A stretch of DNA of 64,000 nucleotides from Cyclina sinensis (GCA_012932295.1 JAAONU010000075.1:62001-126000), one strand, 5' to 3'; positions 23,248 to 35,179 are shown, counted from the stretch's first letter. Numbers and translations: made by a program. The notes: generated by a model not told the origin, from the sequence alone.

Positions 23248-23500
23248 CTAAATTGCCCACTTTTTCCCTGGGGTTTTAATGCTGCGTGATTCATTCATAC
23301 CAAAATACTTAAATTGCTTTGCTCTTTTAACTACAGTGGGAAACTGGTAAAAAGTAGAATTGTCAATAGTCACAATTTCGGACAAAGTTTCAACGACACT
23401 ATGCATATGTTTTAATTTGTTCACTGCTGTAGATGCAGTATTTACCGTACAACTCCGGATGTTTGAAAAGGATCTCTGGTTTGCCTGTCGGTACATTATT
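23248..23500 (-). pseudogene. Protein-like fragment, unrecognised
   Basis: The minus-strand frame includes YRQANQRSFSNIRSCTVNTA, a helical stretch KHMHSVVETLSEIVTI, and FPTVVKRAKQFKYFGMNESR followed by GKKWAI and a stop. Composition and the absence of repeats suggest a once-coding piece. No family is assigned. It lies just left of repeats that share a 26-bp sequence with 63077-63102. Confidence 0.35.
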
Positions 23501-23628
23501 GTGTTGTTGTCTGACCACCCGATCCTGTTTTGTTACCTGCTACTAGCACATTTTTATTACTGTTATTAGGCTGCTACTAGTACTAACAAAAGGAGCCCGT
23601 TCTATCCTACAGTAAGCCGCTATTAGTG

Positions 23629-23654
23629 CTAGTAACACTAACAAAGTAAAAGTT
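23629..23654 (+). repeat. 26-bp sequence shared inverted with 63077-63102
   Basis: CTAGTAACACTAACAAAGTA plus AAAGTT occurs here, and its exact reverse complement lies at 63077-63102. Around it are related pieces (CTAGTACTAACAAA, TTAACTAACAAAA). It is probably part of a dispersed repeat or a transposon end. Confidence 0.6.
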
Positions 23655-23800
23655 AACTAACAAAAGATGCTCTGTTATTGCTGCCAGCTGTAACAAAGTG
23701 TACATGCACTGCAGCCAATGAAAAGTAGCCATTTCGGTCGCAGACTTTCTGGTCATTGTCCGCCATTTTGTTCCCTTAGTAAATACCGATATTCAAACTC

Positions 23801-23830
23801 ATGATGGAAGCTGCTGCTTTTATCCCAGAG
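23801..23830 (+). CDS. Exon 1 with start codon
   Basis: ATGATGGAAGC opens a 10-codon first exon (MMEAAAFIPE) ending at donor 'gag|gtactg', phase 0. It fits the following exons, which also join in phase 0. No TATA box stands out upstream; 'cgccattttg' lies 40 bp before. Confidence 0.5.
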
Positions 23831-24769
23831 GTACTGAGATTTTGCATATAATTATGATAATATCATTTTTCTGGTTCTTAAAATTGTTTGTGTTCTCGTC
23901 TTAGTTGTTTCTTATTCAATACTGTATGTCTTTCTTTTTGCAGTACTGTTCAGCTATACACAAGGATATAGGTCATTGACAAAACAGTATAGTTATAGTT
24001 ATAATACATATAGTTGTATTATAAATTGTAGTATATACTGTTTGGCCATTTAGCCGTGTCCACACAATGAGTGTTTATGCATTTGCTTTTGAAGAAGTAG
24101 GGATTACGAGCATAGCAGTTTGATCATTGAATTCATTCGACTATTTGGAAGTCTTTCGAGGATTGAATGTTCCTTACTCTCTTCGAAAGCAAAGGAAATT
24201 ACTGTCAGTTTCTTGAAGCACCAACAATTAATCCACGATGACAGCCTTCTTCTAAGTGAACCTTAGTAAATAAAAAAGCATTTGAGGTAAAGAGATGGCA
24301 ACGACGATAATATTATTTCGTAAATGATAAAAAAATCTTAGCGCTGCAGTCAACCATCACAGTGCAAAATGAATGCAAATATTCTGTCATCAGCGATCTA
24401 TTATAAGATCTGATTGTATCATTCCAAGAAATCCCTTGTAAAATACTGTATTATCTTTCAGCAGCTTTATAAACTGTAAAATTCCTGATGGCTATATATT
24501 CAGACAATAAATTTCGGATATGATGTATTTCGGATACTGGAGCACATGTAACCGATCCTGTAATCGTATCTTTACTGGCACAGCACTGAGGTAATAGAAG
24601 TTTTTTTAAACTATGCAACATGCCTTTTGTAAAAGATGACAATTCATTGCTTAATTATGGAGTATTCTAATAGTTAATATGTCTAGGGGTGGCCTGGCAT
24701 CATGATGTTCTTTATTTACATTTTCAAAAGGCTTTTGCAGTTACCTGCTTCTGATTCCTCTGCTTTCAG

Positions 24770-24835
24770 TTTGGCAGACAAGTTGTCAAGCTCAGTAAAC
24801 TCATTCCTGAATGCTATCCTTGATCAGGTAGCGAA
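24770..24835 (+). pseudogene. Exon 2 with in-frame TGA
   Basis: Between 'gctttcag' and the strong donor 'gaa|gtaagtg' there are exactly 22 codons in the frame demanded by exons 1 and 3: FGRQVVKLSKLIPECYP, then TGA (24821-24823), then SGSE. A second frame is open throughout (LADKLSSSVNSFLNAILDQ) but would not join exons 1 or 3. The stop may be a real mutation or a sequence error. Confidence 0.45.
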
Positions 24836-25311
24836 GTAAGTGCTGTGAGATTGTTGTATAGTAAAGACTAGCTTAATTTATCAAGCTCAAAGTGTTGAAC
24901 CACTTTAATAGATTTGATATGTTTTAGTTGTTCAACCATTAAAATGTAGAAGGTGATCGCACAACTGTTAAATGTCAACCTATAATTTTGGTTCACCTTC
25001 AGAGTCGTATTAGTGATTCTAGTTCAAGTTTAAGAGACTAAGTAAATACTTGGAGAATTTAATCACTGTCATCAAAACACCATTAAGCAGTGTTGTTAAA
25101 AGAGGGTAAGATGAAGTTTGTGTACCAAGCACAAATGTCGTTTGAAAAAAAAAGTTATACAATAACTACTACTGTACAGTGAGATGGATTGACCATATAC
25201 TTTTAAGATGCTTACTTCACATATGCCTTTTTTTAGGGAGGGAAGATGTGCATTATATTTCATTCTATGACCTGTAAAAAATGTAAAAATCTTTTGTTCC
25301 CAATTTCCTAG

Positions 25312-25344
25312 GACAAAATACCCGCTGAGACTTCAAACCAGGAG
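25312..25344 (+). CDS. Exon 3 (33 bp micro-exon)
   Basis: Eleven codons (DKIPAETSNQE) lie between 'tttcctag' and 'gag|gtaaga'. It is phase 0 on both sides and joins exon 2 and the homeodomain exon. Confidence 0.5.
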
Positions 25345-25479
25345 GTAAGACATCAGTGGCATAAATCTAACCAAAAGCTTCTTTAGAATATGTGATGACA
25401 CATTCTTAAGTATACACGTAATTCTTTAAAAAAAAAATATGGTAAAGCTGCATAATAACATAATTTCCAGGAAAGTGAA

Positions 25480-25990
25480 TCATAATTTTTTTTAAATAAC
25501 TTGGCACAAGTGATCACCATTATGAGACGATGTGCAGAGTGCAATTATTGGGTTGCTACCCCCAAGGTCAAGGTCACACTTAAAAGTCAAGTGTTAAAAA
25601 GTCTACATTTCATGTTTGCTCCATAACTTTTAAACCGCTGAAAACTTTTTGAAATAACTTGGCACAAGTAATCACCATTATGAGACGTTGTGCAGAGCGC
25701 AATAATTGGGTTGCTACCCACAAGGTCAAGGTCACAGCTAAAGGTCAAATATCCACATTTCACGTCTGCTCTATAACTTTCTAACTTGGCTTACAAAAAG
25801 TTTTTTAATTACTTTGCACAAATGATCACCACTATGACATGATGTGCAGAACCCAACATCCAGGTTGCTACCCCCAAGGTCAAGGTTAATTGTTCTCCAT
25901 AACTTTTTGACTTTATTGAAGATTTCAAATAACTTGGCACAAATAATTACTATCATAAGACTATGTGCTTATAATATGCATGGCACAACA
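25480..25990. repeat. Four tandem blocks built on 'ataacttggcacaa'
   Basis: The phrase 'acttggcacaagtgatcacc' with 'atgagacgatgtgcagag' recurs at about 25498, 25655, 25812 and 25930. 'Gttgctacccccaaggtcaa' follows in the first three. The period is about 155 bp, then a shorter last copy. The family is related to the block at 20190-21010. Confidence 0.75.
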
Positions 25991-26349
25991 TCAAGGTTAT
26001 GGTTAGTTAAATGTCAAGAAGTACACATTTATGTCTGCGGAAGGAGATTTAGCTGTCCTTCAGATTTAGCTGCCATGAATTTTTTGTTTATGCTTATATG
26101 TATAGTTGTAACATGTGTGTTTAGTATGTGCTTATATGTATATTTTTTTTAATTTTGCAATTGTATACCTTAAATTGCTTAGTGTCATTTTTTTTATTGT
26201 GCATTATGGGATAGTAGCATGAAGTTTATGTTATTATATACATGTTTGTTCTTAGCTAATCTATGTTTTTTTTAAAAGTATGTATATCTTACTCCTTGTA
26301 TTAATAACAAAGAACACGATTTTTCTGAAGATCTTACTTAAACATTTAT

Positions 26350-27850
26350 TTTGAGTATTTAAAATCTATAAAATGTGTTCAGTCCACTAATAAAAGCTGG
26401 CATAGTTAGAGTAGCCTTAATCTCTGTCGGTAATTTGTTCCAGAGTCGGATAGTCCTTGGGAAGAATGAGTTCATGTGATAATGTGTTTTTGATGGCGAT
26501 ATGAGGAATTTGTTGTTCCTTGTGTTCGTAAGGTGATTATGATCGAAATTGACTTGTTTGTTTTTTAATTTATGTAGCATGAGCAAGCTGGTATGGTATC
26601 GCCTTTATACCAATGTTGACCATTTTAGTTTAATCACATTCGTTACACTGCTTGTAAAGTGGTAATCATTATGAACATACCCTGCAGCTGACCTCTGGAC
26701 CATTTCTTTCTGTGAGAGATATTTCTGCCATGGGTGCCATATGAGTTGAGCAGTATTCGACCTGTGGTCTTACATATGTTTTGTATGGTGCTTCTTTGAG
26801 TTGTTTTGTTTTGTGTTTTGACATTTCGTCTGATCAACCTTAAACAGTTTTTTGCTTTGTTTGTGATATTGTTCATGTGGGATGACCAACTCATGTTACT
26901 ACTTATAGTAACTCCTAAGTCTTTTATATTATCTGTGGTTTTCAGTACATGTATAGTGCTATGTAGGTTGTAGGGGAAGATGACTGGTTTCTTTTTCCTG
27001 AGTATTTTGAGTACTTCACACTTGTCTGGGTTGAATTCTATTAACAATTCTTTTTCCCATATTCAAGGTTGTGCAAATCATTTTGTAAGTTTTGTGCAGA
27101 TGCTTGTGATTTAATTGTTAAATAACTAGGGTGTCATCTGCAAATGGACGCACCCAGCTCCTGACACTTCCTGGTAGATCATTGATATATGCAAGAAAGA
27201 GACAAAGACCTAAGGTTGATCCCTGCGGGACACCAGAAAGTACAGGGAACCTTTCAGAGACCTTGTTTTCCACTAATACTTGTTGCGATCTGTTTTTGAG
27301 AAAGGTTTTTATCCATGAACTGATGTCAATGACAATGACATCAGTTTGTTGACCTTGATCTAGGTTGTCAGCTATTTCTTGTGTAAAGCTGTGTCTCACA
27401 GCTATGTTTAAACCTGAATCGATGTTTAGGGGCAGATTATGTAGTGTTTGTCGAAGTAAACAATCATGTTTAAAACAGTGATATGTTCCATTAGTTTTGA
27501 TGCTATACATGTGAGCAAAATTGGTCTGTAGTTGCTAGGTTTTGATTTTGACCCTTTTTTATATGCTGGTGTGATGATGGCATGTTTCCAATCGTTAGGA
27601 ACAATACCTGTGTCTAGTTACCTTTGGAATATGATTCTGAGGATTGGTGCTATCTCTGTATGTAGTTCTTTGATTAACCTAGGTGGGATCTCATCTGGAC
27701 CTTGGGCTTTATGGGGATTTTGTCCTGTCAATTACTTATCAATTCCTTGAACTGGGATGTATATGGGAGCCATGGGTGGGCGATGGAGCTTTTAGCTATT
27801 TGTTTAGACCGAGTGGGGAAGGCTTTGAGATGATGTTCAGGAAAGAACTA
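26350..27850 (-). mobile_element. Degenerate non-LTR retrotransposon (reverse transcriptase)
   Basis: Read on the minus strand from about 27850, successive broken frames give the parts of a reverse transcriptase of non-LTR type: a GPDEIPPRLIKEL segment, then SNYRPI-like text, then LSGVPQGSTLG (27200s), the catalytic FADDT (near 27130), NPDKCEVL and LGVTISSNMSW. The terminal SFFPRTIRLWNKLPTEIKA is typical of jockey/CR1-type elements. It is 5' truncated and has many stops and shifts. It sits antisense in intron 3 of the homeobox gene. Confidence 0.85.
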
Positions 27851-27986
27851 TACTTGCACATGTGTACTTCTATTCTGCTAAGTTTAAAAGCATTTAATTT
27901 TATCAACCAAGGATATTATTCTTCTGTAATCTTTATATTGTTTATTAAAATTTGGACAGAGTAATTTTATAGAAATTATTTTACAG

Positions 27987-28133
27987 AAAAGACAGAGAAA
28001 GGACTTGAGTGAGGAAGAAGTAATGAAACTGGAGGCAGCATGGGCAAATGGTATGACATCAACAAAGAAAGCCTGCAAATCACAAATCAGTGAAGTTGCT
28101 GAACAGCTTCAAACAACAACTGAAAGGATAGAG
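27987..28133 (+). CDS. Exon 4: homeodomain helices 1 and 2
   Basis: There are exactly 49 codons, phase 0 to 0. KRQRKDLSEEEVMKLEAAWA is the N-terminal arm and helix 1 (basic arm, L-E.. W at the usual places). SQISEVAEQLQ is helix 2, and TTERIE begins helix 3. The exon ends just before the recognition helix. Confidence 0.8.
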
Positions 28134-28169
28134 GTGAAAACAGTATTTACATATAATGAATATGTTCTT

Positions 28170-29275
28170 TAGCTCATGTGAGCAAAGCTTTTTTATCATT
28201 ATTTTATCTTTCTTTGTTTTATTTTAAATTATTTTTAGCTGGACTTTTTCTTGATTGAGCTATTGATACAGTCATGGTGTTGTTGCTGTTGCGATCCGAA
28301 AATTTTAACATTGATCATAGTTGTTTTATTCCTTAATGGCTTGTCTTCATACTTAGACAATTGATGTGTTGGCCTTTGGAAGTAGGAAAAAAAGCAAGTG
28401 TGGCCCTTGGTTGCAGTGGCTCTTGTTTTATCTGGTGTTGATGATTCTTGCTCCATGTGTTTGCCTTGATGTTATCTGGGACAAGTATGAAACTTGGTCA
28501 TGTGGGATTAAAAAATAAGTCATAAAACCAAATGAAAGGAAAATCTTGTCATTATTATATAGGCAATATTTTGAAATCAGACATTATTATCTTTGGTAAA
28601 AATGTTTGTCTTTTTGATTTTATGGTGATGTTTGAATATGAGTCATTTCTGTTGAAAAAGTAGGGTCACTGTCTTATCAAAGGAAACACTCAAAAAGCCA
28701 CTTTTTAAAATCAGTCATCATTAAAATTGGGCAAAATATTAGTGTTGTCTTGATGAATGTCTAGGTCATGTTTTGATATGGGTCATCAAGGGTCAACAAC
28801 TTGGTCACTGGCTTTATTCAAATAATATATTTGTTTTCAAGTATTGAGAAAAGGCAACCTGTCTTGAGGCCATTTTATAAGTCAGAACATCCTGAAAAAT
28901 TTTCAGAGTGTTAGTCTTGATAATATCTCAGTCATGTTCTATATGGGTCATTTGGAGAAAAAAGTAGGTCACCTGTCTAGTTGGCATGATTGTATCGAGG
29001 TCTTCATAAAACTTTGTCAGAATAGTTTTTCACAATCATAGGTCATGTCCAAAGTGGATAACATTTGTTTATAAAGGTAAGGCCATATTTTCAGCCAAGC
29101 CATTCATAATGACAGTTTATCAGATCAGTTGTCTTGTTGTTGTTATGTTGATCATTTTCAGAAATTGGTCAATTTTGGTCAGAAGTAAGTCATTTGTCTA
29201 GTATCTATATTTTAACTAGATCATCTTGATAAGAGTACACTTGTGAATGATATAGGGCCTTCATCTGCCTGCACT
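28170..29275. mobile_element. GCTCACCTGAGC-family element in intron 4
   Basis: It opens TTTAGCTCATGTGAGCAAAG and closes 'gtgaatgatatagggccttc', the head and tail seen at 11965 and 18662. The interior has three or four diverged blocks containing 'aggtcatgt..tatgggtcat' roughly every 130-180 bp. Frames here are not genes. Confidence 0.6.
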
Positions 29276-29475
29276 CTGTATACATTATCATAAACTGCAT
29301 AAGATTTATGCCCAATTCATTTGATCTGTGCCATTGGCCACTGGCGTCAAGTAAAAGTTAATATTTGTTCTTTGCCTGCTCTCAGTTTACATTATCATTA
29401 ACTGCGTAAGATTTATGCACAATTTATATTATACTGTACATTTAGTCTGCGCCATTTGCCACTGGCGTCAAATAA
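29267..29475. repeat. Two-copy tandem duplication of about 110 bp
   Basis: The text 'acattatcataaactgcata' with 'agatttatgc' and 'ccactggcgtcaa' at 29275-29350 recurs at 29391-29472. The offset grows from 106 to 121 bp, so one copy carries an insertion. It lies just before exon 5 of the homeobox gene. Confidence 0.8.
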
Positions 29476-29557
29476 AGCCTGACTTTTAGGTAACTTTGAG
29501 AACCTGCAATAGCATCAAAACCGTAGGTTGAATTATTCTTGATTCTCTGTTTTCTAG

Positions 29558-29684
29558 GTCTGGATAGGTAACAAGCGGGCAAAGGTGAAAAGGTCGGAAG
29601 GTTTGTCGAGTAGACCATCAGCAGCAAAGAAATATCATTGTGGACCTAATATATATTCTTTGTTTTTAAGTTCACAACAAAGAG
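29558..29684 (+). CDS. Exon 5: homeodomain recognition helix and start of HMG-like segment
   Basis: It opens VWIGNKRAKVKR. The invariant W48, N51 and R53 of homeodomains are present, while positions 49 and 50 are I and G, unlike the usual F and Q. After a Ser-rich hinge comes GPNIYSLFLSSQQR, which looks like the first helix of an HMG box. The exon ends in phase 1. Confidence 0.8.
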
Positions 29685-30382
29685 GTAATTTCCTTATGCT
29701 CTTTTCTTCATCTGCATTGCAACATCCTCAGTAGTTTAGAAAATGTAGGAGTTAATGAATTATGACTAGATAATAATATTGAAAGGGGTTAGCAAACCTC
29801 ATTTGTTAACAAACATTAGTACCCAGGAACATGTTTTTGGGAATGATTCTAAATCCAGTAATTTATTACGTGTGAAGTTGTGCGTTGTCGATTATACCTG
29901 AGTAGTTGAACCCCTAACATTATTATAGTTTTCATTCATGTTATGTCAGGATACATATGCTATAACAACGAAAAAATCTCAGTCACTTAGTGGTCAGTTA
30001 GGTGCTACACTGTAATCCCATTTGATGAATGTTCAATTAATAATTGGAATACAATGTTGTCACTATGTACAGTGTACATTTTGTTATACTTCAGTGCATT
30101 ACTTCAGACTATGTAAATACCAGGTAGCAGATAGGATGTTTAAAGCAAGTGAAACAAGAAAACAGTTTCTCACATGTATTATCAAAATTTTATATACCAT
30201 GCATTATTTATAAACAATGGAACTTATCTGCAGTTTGTAGATACTCTGTATAAAACTTTAAATGTCGTGAAACGGAATTATGGGTTTGTTCTTGTAGTGA
30301 ATAGAGTCCCCATTAAGATTGTAGTATTTGAAATGTCACTTCAAAATACAGGTCTAAATCCATACACATAAATCTTCTGCAG

Positions 30383-30555
30383 GCTCACAAGACTCAAAGA
30401 CGTTTTTTACCTCAGCTGCACAAAAGTGGAGAGATCTAGATGCTGACCAGAAACAGAAATTTTGAGAAAAGGCAGCAAAGATGTGTGAATCTCCACTCCA
30501 GTACACAGAGAGAGAAACTGTCATAAAACAAAAGCTGAGAATCATCTCAGAGGCA
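30383..30555 (+). pseudogene. Exon 6: HMG-box-like segment with TGA
   Basis: Joined in phase it gives GSQDSKTFFTSAAQKWRDLD, ADQKQKF, then TGA, then EKAAKMCESPLQYTE. The 'F...A..W..L....K..F...A' pattern is that of HMG-box helices 1-3. The stop sits just after the conserved F, where HMG boxes normally continue with a small or charged residue. The donor is 'gaggca|gtaatt', phase 0. Confidence 0.6.
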
Positions 30556-31010
30556 GTAATTGAGATTGTTTCCTTACAAATGTTGGCAACTGTTTTAAAG
30601 GACTGACTTAATTGTTGTGTGAACTGGCTGAAAGATGGTGTTGTCTGATGTAATTTTTCTTCGATTTGTTAACATTATCATAATCTGATCATAAGTACAT
30701 CTCACATTAACTTAGACATAGTTTTTCATTGCTAAACTTGTGTTCATTTATATTGTTGGTGTAACACTAGTTTCAGAACCTTCGAGATCAAGTCATTACA
30801 GAGAAATAATTAACCCATCTGACAGTTATCAAACTATTGGCTCCTTTACTGACAGTTCTGTTTCAGTCAACTGAGCTAGCCAGCTAAGTCAAACATTAAG
30901 TCTGTGTTTTGTAAACAGCCTTAGGAATATTTTTTGTAATTTATGTGCAAAATCATAAAGATATCCTACAACAATACATTTACTGTACTAGTATATGCTT
31001 TTTTTTACAG

Positions 31011-31164
31011 GCTGCTGTGTTAGGATCGGTGGGATTTCATTTTGGTGGCCTAGGGCTGGATGGAAGTGGTGGACCTCTCACTGTTGTTGGTAGCGACAAG
31101 GCTATCAACTTTTTCAGTAGAGTGTCAGTAGAGGAGGAATACAGAGCTTTTTTCAATGATGCAG
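31011..31164 (+). CDS. Exon 7: Gly-rich conserved block
   Basis: It encodes AAVLGSVGFHFGGLGLDGSG, then LTVVGSDKAINFFSR and EEEYRAFFNDAG. The frame is clean between 'tttacag' and 'gcag|gtaaag'. It is not a domain I recognise. Its strong conservation-like composition suggests a functional segment between the HMG-like and linker regions. Confidence 0.6.
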
Positions 31165-31367
31165 GTAAAGTGTTTGAAGAAGTCCTTAATCTGTTACTCT
31201 TGCTTCAGTATTTCTGAGTCACTCAGCATTTTCATAATTCAATTATTTTGCCGTAACCAGGGACCGTATGTTAATAGTAAGTCCCAACCGTAACAGGTAA
31301 GGCTGTGACAATACAGCTGATAACAAGACAACTAGTGTGCATGGATAATACTGAACTTTGCCTACAG

Positions 31368-31541
31368 TTGTTGAAAAATTATGTACCTATTCCAAAATAA
31401 CACTTTCAACACAGAATACATCTAGAAAGTATCGTTTACTAGGCCAGCATCCAGTGTGTATTCAAAATCCTCAGCCGAACAAAGAAAAAGAACTGATGGA
31501 CCTGCGCCACAAAGTACGTCAGAAGTTTAGCAAGTGTTGGG
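31368..31541 (+). CDS. Exon 8
   Basis: Phase 1 to phase 1. It encodes VEKLCTYSKITLSTQNTSRK and ends KVRQKFSKCW. It is basic, and I do not recognise the family. It is supported by phase agreement with both neighbours. Confidence 0.55.
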
Positions 31542-31911
31542 GTATGGAAAACTGTATCTGTTGCATGATATTTTTTAGAAAATTAGTGATCTTAAGCAAA
31601 CAAGACTTTAGCAAAACCTTAGCAGTTACTTTTTTTGCATTCGAATCTCGAAATAAATGTGTAAGTGAAAATCTGTCTAGCTCTTTTGATCATTAAGTCT
31701 GAAAAAAAATAATATAATATTTGCAGTGCTATTTCTTACTTGTTAATAACATTTCAACACTCCCCCTAAGGTTCATTGTCAACATTTTCTGTCTTTGCAA
31801 GATAGAGTTTTCGATTAGAAGAATTCTCATTGAATACTGAACTAAGACAAGATTATCAAGCCTGTACCTAGTTCTGCACATTTCTGTATAACAATGAATA
31901 ACCTATTCCAG

Positions 31912-32074
31912 AGAAAGCTACTGGTTCACCAAAAGTTCCTTATGCAGCCATAAAGGCAAAAAAAGTCCAGGTGTCATTAGTTGGCTGTCCGTCCATAGCT
32001 TTCAAAGATCCAAGCTGGTATGGAAAAGGAGACCTGAGGACTGTCATAGATAGTTTACTGTCTTTTGACATCAA
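31912..32074 (+). CDS. Exon 9
   Basis: It encodes KATGSPKVPYAAIKAKKVQV, then VGCPSIAFKDPSWYGKGDLR and LLSFDIK. It ends at the strong donor 'aa|gtaagt' and continues in phase into 33096. Confidence 0.55.
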
Positions 32075-33095
32075 GTAAGTAGAAGAAAGAGCTCAGTGTC
32101 AGAAATGTGAAAATGATGAAAGTGTTGTTTTTTGTGAGCTTAGGTTGAAAAGAATTTTAAAAGAAACAACTGCAGATAATTACTTCTCTTATGCTGGAAA
32201 ATAGATATAAAAAAAAATATCAGTGTGTCAGAATACAAAATTATTTACATGTATATATTGCAAGTGTGAAGTTATTGGTTATAATACTGAATTTCGGAAG
32301 TTTTAGAATAGTTTGACCTACCGGTATATTAAAGGGGAAGGCAATGCTGGCATATAATGATAATATTAGAAAAGACACATGAATACACTACATTTGACTA
32401 CACTTACATGACAATGTATTATTCATGATGTAACATAACATGTAAAATGTTGAACTGATATACATTATTGATAATTTAAAACCAATTAAGGAAAAAAATG
32501 GAATATTCATCAACTGCCAAGGTAAAAACCTATTGTATCAACACAAAAGCTGTATTTCTGAAAACCTAACAGTAACTGCATTATTTTTAAATGTACAGTT
32601 TGTAAACATTTCAAATTAACATGTTTGCTTTTGTTGTGTTTCTTACACTTGTGGTATACTGGTATTTTTTTGTATCAAAAATCTGATGTGTTAAATTACA
32701 TATCTGTTAGCAAGGTAGTTTTACATTACTGCCTCTTACTGGAGCGATAAAGTGCATAACTGATGTCCTAGCCTAAGTATCGCCAGTTTAAAAACTGAAA
32801 TAATGACTGCGCCCTGGTTCTTCAATTACACATTTAATTCTTATGCATAAACTCCCATTTCTCTTTTAAACGGATGAGTTTGATGTAAATTTTGTGATAA
32901 TGCTACTATTTGAGGGATTTTTAATGAATGGAAATGGCTTACATAATTTCCATTTCTATCCGTATAATATAGAGAAAACTATTTGCAACCCAAGTTACCA
33001 GTATTTTCAATATTGTGTTATTTCTTACGTGAATATTGTACTGATAGTGATTTTTTTGCATAAACCTTGCACTAAATGTTATGATTTTTGGGTAG

Positions 33096-33379
33096 GGAGC
33101 TCCAAGAAAAAACCGTAACAGACAAAAAACCCATTATGCCCTCTACAGACATGTTTGCTTTGGATCCACCATCAGACATAAGTCAAACTGACACCCTAGC
33201 AGATAGAGGCCATAGCAAGGTTCCAGAATCCAGTAGCACAGCTAACATGCAAACAGACCAAACCAGCATTGAACCTCAAGGAGACAGCAACATCAGTTAT
33301 ATGCCAGAGGAAAAAGGTTTCAATGAAAATAGATTTATTATTACTGATAAAAGTGATAGGAATGAAAATCTGTTCCATG
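33096..33379 (+). CDS. Exon 10: Ser/Thr/Gln-rich linker
   Basis: It encodes ELQEKTVTDKKPIMPSTDMF and a long polar linker with many S, T, Q and D. The frame runs on to a TGA at 33403-33405. Splicing at 'ccatg|gtggtt' (33379) joins in phase to 34105, so the stop is probably intronic. Confidence 0.55.
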
Positions 33380-34104
33380 GTGGTTACTGTAATAGTTATA
33401 TTTGATGGAGCACTTTCAACTTCAAGATTAAGTTCAACTTTTCCAGCAGCCAGTCTCCTCAAAAAGGAAATGTATTTACCTTGTATATTTGGACCTTTTT
33501 ATAGATTTAAAAAGCATGAAGGTGTGATTGTTACTTAAATAAATAAAATATTAAAATCTCTTTCTGAAAATCTGAAGATATGTTTATTTCGAAAAAAAAT
33601 GCTATGTACTTTGCTATTAAATATTTCATATTTGAGATTATGTCAGATAGAGATGAAACCAGATATATTGTTGCAGAAGATATATGTATAAATATTACAA
33701 GAGGTCCAAATGGCTCACCTGAGTATATTTGTCTATATACCGGTAAGCCTATACATAATGTCTTTACCCAGGAGTGGAGCTTAAGTTATCTCAGGGGCAA
33801 AGTTTGAACAATCTTGGTTGAGGTCTCATGGGCATTTCTTCATGCAAATTTTTGGGTTTATTTTTCAGGAAAAAAAATTCATGTAAAATGAAACCCCTTG
33901 GATTGAGCAAATAATGACTCCGGGAACATAATTTGAAAAATCTTGTTAGAGTAAAACATGATAATGCTACACACTAATTTTCAAATGTCTTTCTGTAGAA
34001 AGGTGCTATCAACCATGACTACATCAGAATTAAAAGGGTTTTTATTCTTTATCCAAAAAAATATATTTAAAATACTGCTATAAAATCCGTCTTTAATATT
34101 CTAG

Positions 34105-34185
34105 GTGTTATTGTGTCTGAAGCTTTGACGAGCATTCTACTACACGAGGACCTGTCATCTGAAAAAGAACCTGTTACTGAGCTAG
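34105..34185 (+). CDS. Exon 11
   Basis: It lies between 'attctag' and 'gctag|gtaata'. It encodes VIVSEALTSILLHEDLSSEK and ends PVTELG. Phase 1 to phase 1, consistent with both neighbours. Confidence 0.5.
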
Positions 34186-34490
34186 GTAATACATTGATTC
34201 TTTTAATTCTAAATCAAGGTTTGTTTTGTAATTAATGAATAGTATGAATTTGCATTCTTATAGACATAAAAATAAAATTATCATCAATTTGAACACTTAA
34301 TCTCATATCTGGAATAAGCAAGAGAAATGCAGATCAGTTTGTACTAATAAGTTATGAAGAACCATTAAAAAAAAAGGTTTTACAAAGTTTCAAACATCTG
34401 TAGCAGATCTTATTTAAACAGATATGTATCTTCTTCTGGACTGGTGTATTAACAAAGTTCATCTATACATTACTGAAGTTAAAATTTCAG

Positions 34491-34553
34491 ATGCAGAACA
34501 CAGAGTGACCGAGGTCATGGTGGAGAATTTGAGAGACTTACAGCAGTGCAGTG
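34491..34553 (+). CDS. Exon 12
   Basis: A 63-bp exon between 'atttcag' and 'cagtg|gtttg'. It encodes AEHRVTEVMVENLRDLQQCS, a likely helical piece just before the chromodomain. Phase 1 to phase 1. Confidence 0.45.
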
Positions 34554-35179
34554 GTTTGTTAAATTATTATAAGATCAGTGTTAATACAATGATGGAAGTA
34601 TTGCTATCATGGTGTCACTTCTCATTTCCTATTGAAAGGCAACAATCCAGAAGAGGAACTGAAATCATTTGTCACTTTATTTTGATAAATGTACCTCTTT
34701 AAACTTTTCCTGTAAATAATAAGTGATCAGTAGTGGCTCATCTTTTATTTTTTCTCTCTCCAAGTAGTCAGGGATAGTAACAGTCATGATAAGAAAACAG
34801 TAAGAAATAAATTGTGACAGTCCTCTAATTTGATGGGTCATATAAGAATATACATGTACCAAGATATAGATTAAAACCTGAATTGTTTTAACTAAAAAAT
34901 TTTTTTTTTTGAATGGCTTAAATTTTATGTAAAGGTGTCACTATGAGCAGATATTTTCTCTTCATAAGAAGGGCAGATGAATGAAATAAATGAAACATGT
35001 TTTTTTTTACCCCATTCACATTAGAGCAGTTCATATAAGCTTAAGCACTGATATTTTATTTCCCCCTTTTTGCATTTCCCTTTCACAATAACTATTTTAA
35101 TATCAGCTGCTTGTTACTTTTTTAGTGTTATTTAATATCATGAAATCAGTATGAAAATTAATTGTCTGTCTTTTTTCAG

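Larger units (their letters stand above)
17419..23800. other. Repeat-rich intergenic stretch
   Basis: Between the HECT gene and the homeobox gene I find mainly repeats: a 45-bp hairpin insertion (17486-17530), a long fold-back (17757-17910), a GCTCACCTGAGC-family copy (18662-20035), an 'aaggtcaaggtcac' repeat (20190-21010), a GT microsatellite and a C-rich-tailed element (22252-22912). Three weak coding-like pieces are listed separately (18389-18480 plus; 21990-22195 and 23248-23500 minus). Confidence 0.6.

Noticed and set aside
24451..24642. Minus-strand frame MSSFTKGMLHSL...
   Set aside because: No splice partners or recognisable motif; it lies in intron 1 of the homeobox gene.
33269..33538. 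Second plus-strand frame over homeobox gene exon 10
   Set aside because: It is out of phase with both neighbouring exons, and its content is unlike the linker.
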